From: Pseudorasbora parva
Lineage: Eukaryota > Chordata > Actinopteri > Cypriniformes > Gobionidae
Assembly: GCF_024679245.1 (NCBI RefSeq)
Contig: NC_090175.1
Location: 53,765,713-53,829,712 of the forward strand
Reading direction: 5' to 3'
Length of the DNA: 64,000 nt
The translations under genes and the position numbers were made by a program. Below, piece after piece: positions 34,976 to 43,479 of this stretch. Below the pieces are notes generated by a model. It was not told the origin of the DNA. It did not search any database and saw only the letters and a list, made by a program, of their open reading frames with translations. Position 1 is the stretch's first letter. Every line of letters starts with the position of its first letter.

Positions 34976-35624
34976 GGGCTATTGTTAATCAACCTCTGTA
35001 AACATATGCAGGAGCTTGCTTAACTCACAAAAATACTTTGTTTCAATAAACATACATGAAATAATTCAGTTTTGTTTGTATATCAATGTATTTTAATATA
35101 TGAATCAATATATAGCAATAGGTTGTCCATCCATATATTGCTATATATTTTCAAATATATGAGGAAGTTTCTGATACATTGAAATATATTTTCTAATGTA
35201 TTGCAATATAAATTCTAGTATATTGCAATATATTTTTGTTTCGTAAGGGTATGCTGCTCTAAAACAGAAGAGCTCTCATGTTACCCTTTTATGTTAAAGC
35301 TCTGTTTGCTAATTGTAAAACTGTCTGACAGGTGTTTGCCCATGTGATGAGTCAGTGTGCATATTTGATCGGCAGTGTGTTTCTTGTGAAAACGAGATGT
35401 TCTGCATGAAAATTGTGCCAAATGCAGAGAACTGTGTGTAGTGTTCTGAAAAAAAAAAAAAAAAAACAACAACACAGTTTTAGAACTGCAATTTGAATGT
35501 AAAGCAGGAATTGTGCTTGTAGTTTAGCAGAACTGGTTCAGGGTGTTGGTCTCAAGTACCACTATCTGTGTGAAAACAATTAAGACAAAATGTGTAAATA
35601 AGTCAGAATGCATGAATTAGACCT

Positions 35625-36088
35625 AACAAGATTGTGCCTAGTCTCTCAATGAGTCATGGATGTGTTTTGGGCGTAATGTGCAATAAGCCAATTAGATTCT
35701 CATTCTCATTCCCTTTAAAAGCAAGTTGTGCTTTCACCATGGTGGATTCTAGTGGAGAGACTTCTCCAGAGATGTAATAAGCAGAGTCTATAGGTGCATA
35801 TTACTAATGCACCCTTTAAATAACACAAAAATACTGCGCTATTGACCAGGTTTTCAGTTTCTCAAAATAGCAATGAGCCAGCAATGAGGCAGAATATGCC
35901 TGCAGGTTTTCAGTGTAAAAATTGTGCATTTGCTATTTAAACAACGTGACGGTGGACATGAAAATGAGAACTGCGTCAGGCTGAACCTAGCAAAAAACAC
36001 TTGCATTGTGCCTGCCGCTGCTTGTGCCTTGTGTATGATAGGGGACATAGTCACCAAGTCCTTTTGTTTTTCAGCCCTTTTTGCAGTG
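35625..36088. mobile_element. MITE-like repeat (TCTCTCAATGAGTCATGG family)
   Basis: The stretch from TGTGCCTAGTCTCTCAATGA through CCAATTAGATTCTCATTCTC resembles a common cyprinid non-autonomous repeat. A short fragment recurs at 59557-59592 (TGTGCCTAGTCCCCCTAATG). Boundaries are approximate. Confidence 0.45.
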
Positions 36089-36090
36089 TT

Positions 36091-36465
36091 CACTGCAACA
36101 ACAACAAAATAAAGAAAACAAAAAGTATTTTTGTCTTGTTACTAGTACAAATATCTAAAATTCTTACATCAAGAAGCATTTACTAGACAAGCAAAGTAAT
36201 TGTGTTTTGGAAAACATATATTATATAATAATAATAATAATAACAACTCAAAATTAAGTGAGTTTTTGCAACAACAAAAAAAAAAAAAGCAAAATAATCT
36301 TATTTTCTATTTGAATAAATATTATTCTAAGCAAAAAAATCTTAATTGTGAGTTATTTCCCCTAAAACAAGACAATACATTTTACTTTTCTAGCAAATGC
36401 TTCCTTGTTTTACGAATGTTTAAATGTTTGGACTAGAAACAAGACAAAAATACTAAGTACAATTT
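36091..36465. mobile_element. MITE with CACTGCAA end, second copy (right end lost)
   Basis: It shares AGTATTTTTGTCTTGTT and CAAGAAGCATTTACTAGACA with 32435-32633 and carries the inverted counterpart ACAAGACAAAAATACTAAGT near 36440-36460. A short (ATA)n lies at 36225-36242. Confidence 0.55.
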
Positions 36466-36986
36466 ATTTTTTCTTCTTTTTTGATCTTGATTAAAATTGA
36501 TGACATTTACAACATGCTTTTCTTGTATTCTAAACAACTGGCCATGCCAGCAGGCCTTGATCAGCCTTCATTATCATTTATAAAGAAAGCCATTTACTGG
36601 ACAGCACTGTATAGTCACATAACTCACTGTAAAAATAACCACCATACCTGTACTTGGCTTCTTTCAAGTAGCCTGCTCCTATTTTAAAAGATTGTCTACT
36701 GTTTATTCAGCCACGCTCTAAAGCAGATGATGCATTTCCCTAAACAGTTGAGTCATGTACCTTGACGAGTAGTTTATCTTAATACAAGCTCTTTGAGTCT
36801 GGGAAACATCCACAGATTAAAGGGGCTGTTATTGATAAAATAATCATACCATCCTTCCTTTAACCATAAACAGACGTTTCCACATTTTAAACAGCCAGTA
36901 TTTTAAATAGCCAGTTTGCCTTGAGGCATCTTTTTTTTTTTTTTTTACGCAATAGACATCGTTCGGGGATAATGTATTGACACAAA

Positions 36987-36991
36987 GAGTT
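36987..36991. other. 5-bp target site duplication, left
   Basis: GAGTT directly precedes the TG of the 5' LTR and is repeated at 42104-42108 after the 3' LTR. Five-base duplications are usual for Ty3/gypsy integrases. Confidence 0.95.
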
Positions 36992-37121
36992 TGTGGCAAG
37001 GGGGGCGTGGTTCAGCGAGGTCTGCAGCGGGAGAGAGAGCCGCGGGACGAGCGGTAAGTGAGTGGGTTGGACGCAGATTAATAACACCTGTCTCTTGTTC
37101 CAGTAATGAGCGCGGAGAGGG

Positions 37122-37128
37122 TATAAAA
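37122..37128 (+). promoter_or_regulatory. LTR TATA box
   Basis: TATAAAA within GAGGGTATAAAACC marks the likely U3 core promoter. The copy in the 3' LTR is at 41860-41866. Confidence 0.7.
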
Positions 37129-37294
37129 CCTCGGCGGAACCGGAGACCAAAAAGAGAGAGAGACGGACGGTTGATGCTGAAACACAGACTGAGAAACCGG
37201 AAGCCGGAAGTGCCGACCCGGAAGTGATCGCGAGTGTTTGGAGTTGGAAAGAATCTCCACACCATAAGTGTGCTTTTGATATATTGAGTTGATA

Positions 37295-37300
37295 AATAAA
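37295..37300 (+). promoter_or_regulatory. LTR polyadenylation signal
   Basis: AATAAA lies about 170 bp after the TATA box. The functional copy for 3' end formation would be the one in the 3' LTR at 42033-42038. Confidence 0.65.
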
Positions 37301-37366
37301 AGAGCATCAACCGTCCAGCCGACCCCCGTGTCCTCTTCCTTCCTCACATTAAGAACTTTGTTACAT

Positions 37367-37384
37367 TGGTGCCGAAACCCGGGA
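37367..37384 (+). other. primer-binding site, tRNA-Phe type
   Basis: TGGTGCCGAAACCCGGGA, one base after the 5' LTR, is complementary over all 18 positions to the 3' end of vertebrate tRNA-Phe including CCA (acceptor ending TTTCGGCA-CCA). Confidence 0.85.
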
Positions 37385-37407
37385 GGAAGTAGGACAGCGC
37401 CGCCGCC

Positions 37408-39723
37408 ATGCAAACGCCCTCCGCCTCGCCATTTGCGGACATTATTACATCCCTCGCGGTCCTCCATCAGGACCAACACCAAGCCATGCTGGACCTTCGG
37501 GCAGACCAGGAGCGCCGCTTCGAGGCCATTGCCCGAGGCCAGCAAGAGGACCGCGAGAAGTTCCGGAGCTGGATCGACCGGGAGGCTCGCACCGAAGCCG
37601 CCGGGCTCGCCAGCGCACCGGTCCACGTGGCCCTGCACAAAATGGGGCCACAGGATGACCCAGAGGCGTTCGTTGACCTCTTTCAAAAGGCCGCGGAGGC
37701 CTGCGGGTGGCCCCGGGCACAGTGGCCGGTGCGCCTGATACCACTGCTGACAGGCGAGGCCCAGGCGGCTGCACAACAGCTACCGGTGGCGAACCTCCTG
37801 GACTATGATGACCTAAAGAAGGCCATCCTCCAGCGGGTCGGCCGCTCCCCGGAGCAACACCGACAGAGGTTCCGCTCCCTGGAGAGGGGGGAGGCCGGCC
37901 GACCCTTCGCGATGGCCCAACAGCTCCGGGACTCATGCCGCAGATGGCTCCTGGCCGGCGGAAGCGACGTGGACCGCATCGTCGATCTGGTGGTACTGGA
38001 GCAGTTCATCGCTCGGCTCCCAAGGAAAACTGCCGAGTGGGTCCAGTGCCACCGGCCCACGTCGCTGGAGACGGCCATCCACCTGGCGGAGGACCACCTG
38101 GTGGCGTGCCCGGGGGTCGGCGCACCCCTTTTAACCTCTCGCTCTCTCTCTCCCCCCTCTGTGTCTCCCTCTCCTCCTATCCCTCTCCCTAGGTCACGCC
38201 CTCCGGGCCCTCCTCGGATTCCCCCCAGAGGCCGGGGTGGGATGGGCCCTGGACCGCTCGGGAGTTCGCGGGCTCCGCCCAGGGGGGCGGGGCTGCTGGG
38301 GATGGGGGGTGATAGTGGCTCTGGTTCCGCGCCCTCCCCGCGCTCATTGTCCAACCCACTCCCCGCCGCAGGGGTGGCGGGTAAGCCTGGGCTGGCCTGC
38401 TGGCGGTGCGGTGATCCGGATCATTTTGTGGACCGATGTCCGAGGATGGACATCGGGACAATGATCCGGATCCCGGACGTCCAGCGGACCACCCCCGATC
38501 AAGCAGGAGAGTACCAAATTCCTGTAAGTATCAAGGGGGGTACATATCAGGCCTTGGTGGATTCAGGATGTAACCAAACCTCGATCCATCAAAGCCTGAT
38601 GCAGCCTGGGGCATTGGATACAAGCCGCATGGTTAAGGTGCGGTGTGTGCACGGGGATGTGGTGGAATATCCGGTTGTCCCAGTCACGATACAATTTCGG
38701 GGGCAAAAGCATAGTATAGAGGTGGCGGTTAGTCCACACCTCCGGCATCCGCTAATTCTGGGGACGAATTGGCCCGCCTTTACGGCTTTATTGGGATCGT
38801 TGTGTGCGGATGCCGCTTGGGGGAAAAAGGCAAGGAAGGGGGCGGTGCGAGTACAGCTTGGGGAGACTGAACCGGGACCCTCGGAGACAACTCCAGAGGA
38901 ACCGAGCGGGATTGAGAGACTAATTCTCTCGGACCGCGATGACTTTCCTCTGGAGCAGTCCCAGGACGACACCCTTAAGAACGCTTTCCAGCAGGTCCGA
39001 TCGATCGACGGACAGTCTCTCCAACCTGCCTTGCCTGTCTCCTATCCTTATTTTGCCATAATAAAAGATCGGTTGTATCGAGTGACCCAAGACACTCAGA
39101 CAAAGGTAGATACAACCCAGTTGTTAGTACCAAAGAGCCGCCGGGAAATGCTTTTCCAGGCGGCTCACTCTAACCCGATGGCGGGCCACCTGGGACAGGC
39201 GGCCACGCTGAATCGTTTAATGACCCGATTTTTTTGGCCAGGCATTCATGACAATGTGCGCAGGTGGTGCGCGTCTTGTCCTGAATGTCAGTTGGTGAAT
39301 CCACTGGCCGCCCCAAAAGCGCCATTGCGCCCCCTTCCATTAATGCAGGTCCCCTTCGAGAGAATTGCGATGGACCTCATCGGGCCATTAGAGCGATCCG
39401 CACGCGGACATCGTTTTGCGCTAGTTATCGTGGACTACGCAACACGATATCCGGAAGCAGTGGCTCTCCGCAACATCTCTGCGAAGAGTGTTGCGGACGC
39501 ACTGTTTCGTTTAATCTCCCGAGTGGGGATTCCGAAGGAAATCCTCACTGATCAAGGCACGGCGTTTATGTCACGCACGTTAAGCGAATTGTACGGATTA
39601 TTGGGCATTAAATCCATTCGAACAAGCGTCTATCACCCACAAACAGACGGCTTGGTCGAACGATTTAATCGCACTCTTAAATCCATGATCCGTAAATTCG
39701 TACAGGAAGACGCCAAAAATTAG
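37408..39723 (+). CDS. gag-pol: Gag-protease-integrase polyprotein, 5' part, ending at in-frame TAG
   Basis: A 771-residue frame starting at the first ATG after the primer site. Residues 1-145 are Gag matrix/capsid-like. Residues about 146-232 resemble a SCAN domain (QRFRSLE, LRDSCRRWL, VVLEQFI and AEWVQ blocks). A proline/arginine linker precedes a CCHC zinc knuckle (C331, C334, H339, C344). The aspartic protease has the active-site triad D385-S386-G387 rather than DTG. The integrase follows: an H2C2 zinc-binding region (H587, H594, C624, C627), then the DD35E core D656, D715, E751 with exact 35-residue spacing. Gag and pol share one frame with no frameshift or readthrough at their junction, so the product would be one polyprotein cut by the protease. 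Codon 772 (39721-39723) is TAG, inside integrase just after the catalytic core. The same frame stays open beyond it. Confidence 0.93.
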   Translation: MQTPSASPFADIITSLAVLHQDQHQAMLDLRADQERRFEAIARGQQEDREKFRSWIDREARTEAAGLASAPVHVALHKMGPQDDPEAFVDLFQKAAEACGWPRAQWPVRLIPLLTGEAQAAAQQLPVANLLDYDDLKKAILQRVGRSPEQHRQRFRSLERGEAGRPFAMAQQLRDSCRRWLLAGGSDVDRIVDLVVLEQFIARLPRKTAEWVQCHRPTSLETAIHLAEDHLVACPGVGAPLLTSRSLSPPSVSPSPPIPLPRSRPPGPPRIPPRGRGGMGPGPLGSSRAPPRGAGLLGMGGDSGSGSAPSPRSLSNPLPAAGVAGKPGLACWRCGDPDHFVDRCPRMDIGTMIRIPDVQRTTPDQAGEYQIPVSIKGGTYQALVDSGCNQTSIHQSLMQPGALDTSRMVKVRCVHGDVVEYPVVPVTIQFRGQKHSIEVAVSPHLRHPLILGTNWPAFTALLGSLCADAAWGKKARKGAVRVQLGETEPGPSETTPEEPSGIERLILSDRDDFPLEQSQDDTLKNAFQQVRSIDGQSLQPALPVSYPYFAIIKDRLYRVTQDTQTKVDTTQLLVPKSRREMLFQAAHSNPMAGHLGQAATLNRLMTRFFWPGIHDNVRRWCASCPECQLVNPLAAPKAPLRPLPLMQVPFERIAMDLIGPLERSARGHRFALVIVDYATRYPEAVALRNISAKSVADALFRLISRVGIPKEILTDQGTAFMSRTLSELYGLLGIKSIRTSVYHPQTDGLVERFNRTLKSMIRKFVQEDAKN
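38398..38439 (+). other. Gag CCHC zinc knuckle
   Basis: The CX2CX4HX4C motif (CWRCGDPDHFVDRC) binds zinc in retroelement nucleocapsids and packages RNA. All four ligands are present. Confidence 0.92.
39721..39723 (+). other. in-frame TAG interrupting pol
   Basis: The frame opened at 37408 is otherwise continuous to the TGA at 41710-41712. This is the only premature stop. It separates the integrase catalytic core from the integrase C-terminus, RT and RNase H. Its position inside integrase argues for a disabling mutation rather than a programmed gag-pol readthrough site. Confidence 0.9.
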
Positions 39724-41712
39724 GATCGGTGGTTAGAACCCCTCTTATTTGCTGTGCGGGAGTTCCCGCAAGCCTCCACGGGGTTTTCCCCCTTCGAGCT
39801 TCTCTACGGACGGCAGCCCCGGGGGGTGCTGGACGTCCTACGAGAAACTTGGGAGGAGGGGCCTTCTTTGGCCAAGAACGAAATTCAGTATGTGCTGGAC
39901 TTGCGAACAAAACTCCACACCTTGGGGCGGCTATCGAGGGAGAATTTGTTGCAAGCCCAGGACCGCCAGAGCCGGTCATATAACAGGGGTACAAAACTAC
40001 GCAAATTCACACCGGGAGAGAAAGTGCTCGTTCTACTCCCTACGTCGAGCTCAAAATTAATGTCAAAGTGGCAGGGGCCGTTTGAGGTCGCACGACAGGT
40101 AGGAGAGCTCGATTATGAAGTGATACGATCCGATAGGAACGGGGCACGTCAAATATACCATCTCAACCTGCTAAAAAAATGGAATGAGGTGGAATCAGTG
40201 TTGTTGGCAACGGTGATCGGGGGAGAGGATGATCTCGGGCCAGAGGCGAGCATTAAAGCGCAATCAGTCGCGCTGGCCCCTGGGGGAGATCACCTCTCAC
40301 CGTTACAACTCACTGATTTATCAAAATTGCAGGCGGAGTTCGCTGACGTGTTCTCGCCCCTACCGGGACGTACCGACTTGATTCAGCACCATATCGAGAC
40401 CGAGCCGGGCGTGGTAGTTCGCAGCCGGCCGTATCGCTTGCCTGAACACAAGAAAAAGGTAGTTCAGGAAGAATTAGGCGCAATGCTCGACATGGGAGTA
40501 ATCGAGGAGTCCAACAGTGACTGGGCGAGCCCGATAGTTTTGGTTCCCAAAACAGACGGCTCGGTCAGGTTCTGTGTGGACTACCGCAAGGTGAACGCTG
40601 TGTCGAAATTCGACGCGTATCCAATGCCGCGGGTTGACGAGTTGCTTGATCGGTTGGGCACGGCTCGATTTTATTCGACGCTGGACTTAACAAAGGGCTA
40701 TTGGCAGATCCCCTTGTCTCCATTGTCCAAAGAAAAGACAGCTTTCACCACGCCGTTTGGATTGCACCAATTTGTCACGCTTCCTTTCGGGTTGTTCGGG
40801 GCGCCCGCTACCTTTCAGCGCCTCATGGACAGGATTTTGCGTCCCCATGCCGCATATGCTGCTGCCTATCTGGATGATATCGTGATTTACAGTCACGATT
40901 GGCAGCGGCATATGCAGCATGTCAGGGCGGTCTTGAGGTCGCTGAGGGGAGCGGGGCTCACGGCCAACCCAAAGAAGTGTGCGATTGGGCGGGTGGAAGT
41001 AAGGTATCTGGGCTTCCACTTGGGTCATGGACAAGTGCGTCCCCAAATTGATAAGACCGCAGCAATTGCAACCTGTCCGAGACCCAAGACCAAAAAGGAG
41101 GTTAGGCAGTTCTTGGGGCTGGCGGGATATTATAGACGGTTCATACCAAATTATTCGGACCTCACCAGCCCTTTGACTGACCTTACTAGAAAGGGGCTAC
41201 CAGATACGGTCCAGTGGACGGAGCCGTGTCAACAGGCTTTTACCCGAGTGAAGGCTGCTCTATGTGGCGGGCCGCTCTTACACTCCCCTGACTTTTCTCT
41301 CCCTTTCTTGTTGCAGACTGACGCGTCGGACAGGGGGCTGGGCGCAGTCCTGGCCCAGGAGGTGGAGGGGGGAGAGCGGCCGGTGCTGTACATTAGCCGT
41401 AAGCTCTCCAAGAGGGAAGCTAAGTACAGCACCATAGAGAAGGAGTGTCTGGCCATCAGGTGGGCCGTTCTCACCCTCCGCTACTACCTCCTGGGGCGAG
41501 AGTTCACCCTCTGTTCGGACCACGCTCCTCTCCAATGGCTCCACCGCATGAAGGATACCAACGCGCGGATCACCCGTTGGTATCTAGCTCTTCAGCCGTT
41601 TAAATTCAAGGTGGTCCACAGGCCGGGTGCTCAGATGGCTGTGGCCGATTTCCTCTCCAGAAATGGGGGGGGGGGGGGGGGGGGCTGCAGGCCGGACGGC
41701 TCCCCGGCCTGA
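39724..41712 (+). pseudogene. pol: integrase C-terminus, reverse transcriptase and RNase H (downstream of TAG)
   Basis: This continues the gag-pol frame. The first ATG after the stop is at 39754. Numbering from the Gag start, it encodes the integrase C-terminal GPF module (WQGPF at codons 888-892, then a YHLNLLKKW block). The RT follows, with conserved SPIVLVPKTDGS and DYRKVN blocks, catalytic D1093 and the YLDD box at 1154-1157 (40867-40878). RNase H has acidic residues D1305 (TDAS) and D1371 (SDH) and the IEKECLAI block between them. All catalytic residues are present. The frame ends in a run of seven glycines (20 consecutive G at 41665-41684) and TGA. Without readthrough it lacks its own good start, so this copy is probably not autonomous. 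Confidence 0.92.
41665..41684 (+). repeat. 20-base G homopolymer at the 3' end of pol
   Basis: It encodes most of a seven-glycine tail after RNase H and lies about 45 bp before the 3' LTR. The shorter GTGGGGGTA next to the LTR (41721-41729) is the more probable plus-strand primer. The long run is a secondary candidate. Confidence 0.6.
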
Positions 41713-41729
41713 GTCGGGCGGTGGGGGTA

Positions 41730-42103
41730 TGTGGCAAGGGGGGCGTGGTTCAGCGAGGTCTGCAGCGGGAGAGAGAGCCGCGGGACGAGCGGTAAGTGAG
41801 TGGGTTGGACGCAGATTAATAACACCTGTCTCTTGTTCCAGTAATGAGCGCGGAGAGGGTATAAAACCTCGGCGGAACCGGAGACCAGAAAGAGAGAGAG
41901 ACGGACGGTTGATGCTGAAACACAGACTGAGAAACCGGAAGCCGGAAGTGCCGACCCGGAAGTGATCGCGAGTGTTTGGAGTTGGAAAGAATCTCCACAC
42001 CATAAGTGTGCTTTTGATATATTGAGTTGATAAATAAAAGAGCATCAACCGTCCAGCCGACCCCCGTGTCCTCTTCCTTCCTCACATTAAGAACTTTGTT
42101 ACA
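41730..42103 (+). repeat. 3' LTR (374 bp)
   Basis: Identical to 36992-37365 at offset 4738 except G at 41888. It is followed directly by the GAGTT duplication. Confidence 0.97.
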
Positions 42104-42108
42104 GAGTT
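42104..42108. other. 5-bp target site duplication, right
   Basis: GAGTT, matching 36987-36991 perfectly. Confidence 0.95.
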
Positions 42109-42336
42109 GTATTAGGAGAAATTCTGAAGGATTTTCACTCTTTTATTTTCTATACATATTCTGACTGACCATGGCTGTACATGTTCTTAAAAAGACCAAT
42201 TACTGTGAACCTCAGTTTGTGTAAGGAACAGACTGAAATGTAAGTTTTGGTTTTATGGTGTCAAATGTTTCACTTAACGCCCACCGGTGTCGCTAAACAT
42301 ACATACACCCCGGTGATAGTAGATTTAAGCCATGGT

Positions 42337-42512
42337 CTCTCAAATCCAGCCCTAGGGCCACTGCACTGCAGAGTTTTTAGATTTGACTCTAATAAAACAC
42401 ACCTAGAAGTTTTTACTAGAAGTTACTAGAAAATTGCAGTTAGGTGAGTTGGATCAGAGTTTTAATATATTTTATGCAGGACAGCGCCCCTCCAGGGCCA
42501 GAATTCATGAAC
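42337..42512. mobile_element. MITE with GGGCCACTGCACTGCAGAG-type ends
   Basis: The left GCCCTAGGGCCACTGCACTG and the right, reverse-complemented, GCCCTGGAGGGGCGCTGTCC are inverted and followed inward by TGCAGAG/TGCATAAA. AACACACCTAGAAG in the body is a hallmark of a common cyprinid MITE. Confidence 0.65.
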
Positions 42513-42969
42513 CTTGCAATACACTATAATGGGTTAAACCATTTTATTTTTCATTCACTGGTCAATTTTAGTGAAAATAAAACATTTCAATGTTTATTTT
42601 ATTACACTTGATCTATTTGCATCTGTAGATTCATTAAAATACATAGTAACAGTGATGGACCCTTTTGATTACTATACATTGTTAACTACATGTTTACGAA
42701 CTCTCAAGGTGATGATACACAGGCAATGTTTTGAACAATATTACTGAGCAATGTTGCTTGGTCACTTTCCTATTGAATACTGTCTTCTTAATATCTACAA
42801 AATTTGTATTGTGATGTCTCTCCAACAAAGATTCTACTGACTGCAAGTAACTTTGCAAGTACATGATGTCAACTTATTCTAAACCTAATAAGGCTCTAAT
42901 GAGTTAGTAGACATGCAGGTGAAACAGTACAGTCAGTACAGTCAACAGAATGTGTTAAAGGACCATCAA

Positions 42970-43370
42970 AATAAAGTCAAAACCCAAACACTACATTTAT
43001 CTCTTTCCCTGCCATTGACTGAATTCCCCAGCTTTGACTGTAATAAGGTACAGAATCTCAAAACATGTGAAGATGCAGCAGAAACAAGCAATATCCTTAA
43101 ACAGCATATAAAGCAAACCTGTTTAATGTCACGGAATGAAATGTCGACCCAGGACGAGCTACAGGACTGTGAAGCTTTGGGGTGTTGATGGACTCCATCT
43201 ACTCCATCTGTGTTTGATCATCGTTCTGAATCCGCTCTGGATGCATTCTTTGACAAAAACATGATTATAGCTTTTTGCTCAATGTTACTTTTTTATGAAA
43301 CATTCAAGTGTTGAATATTTTTTTATAAAATTAAAAATAAGAACAAGAATGCATGAAGCTAGAATACAAC
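42970..43370. mobile_element. piggyBac-like MITE relative, incomplete
   Basis: The left part (ATCTCTTTCCCTGCCATTGA) resembles the terminus at 30141. The right part from GGGGTGTTGATGGACTC to CATGAAGC matches 31270-31410 in the same orientation. Terminal TTAA sites are not preserved. Confidence 0.5.
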
Positions 43371-43479
43371 TTTTTTTCCCCTCTCAGGCTCTGTTCTTTC
43401 TTTCGATATGCATGTTCAGATATTCATTCATCATACTATGTATGGTGTATTTTTACTTAAGATTTAAAAAATCATGAAA

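Larger units (their letters stand above)
33721..35249. mobile_element. AT-rich TA-flanked DNA element with internal AATATATT minisatellite
   Basis: The left end CCCTTACGCAACAAAAATAT and the right end, reverse-complemented, CCCTTACGAAACAAAAATAT are near-identical inverted repeats, each flanked by TA. The body is made of degenerate CAATATATT-type units of about 20-40 bp. A hAT element is inserted at 34250-34875. A partial relative lies at the right edge of the window. Confidence 0.75.
36992..37365 (+). repeat. 5' LTR (374 bp)
   Basis: It begins TGTGGCAAGGGG and ends AACTTTGTTACA, the canonical TG...CA. It contains a TATA box at 37122 and an AATAAA signal at 37295. It is identical to the 3' LTR except at 37150. 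Confidence 0.97.
36992..42103 (+). mobile_element. Gmr1-like Ty3/gypsy LTR retrotransposon, near-intact
   Basis: A complete 5.1-kb provirus-like element. In order: 374-bp LTR, tRNA-Phe primer site, gag-protease-integrase-RT-RNase H in one frame, and 374-bp LTR, bracketed by GAGTT. Integrase precedes RT, unlike ordinary Ty3/gypsy elements and as in the Gmr1 group described from cod and other deuterostomes. The LTRs differ at a single site (A at 37150, G at 41888), so insertion is recent. The coding part is clearly GC-richer than the AT-rich flanks. No env frame is present between RNase H and the 3' LTR. One in-frame TAG interrupts pol. Confidence 0.96.

Noticed and set aside
37367..37384. A tRNA-Phe gene
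   Set aside because: Only the 18-base complement of the tRNA 3' end is present. There is no cloverleaf around it, so it is a primer-binding site.
37445..38354. Minus-strand frames of 163-232 codons within the retrotransposon
   Set aside because: They are antisense shadows of the GC-rich gag-pol frame, with no recognisable domains.
39721..39723. Programmed retroviral-type gag-pol readthrough
   Set aside because: The stop lies within integrase rather than at the gag-pol junction, and gag, protease and integrase are already fused in frame upstream. Readthrough regulation is not the simplest explanation.
41713..41729. An env gene between RNase H and the 3' LTR
   Set aside because: Only 17 bp separate the pol stop codon from the 3' LTR, so there is no room for an envelope gene.
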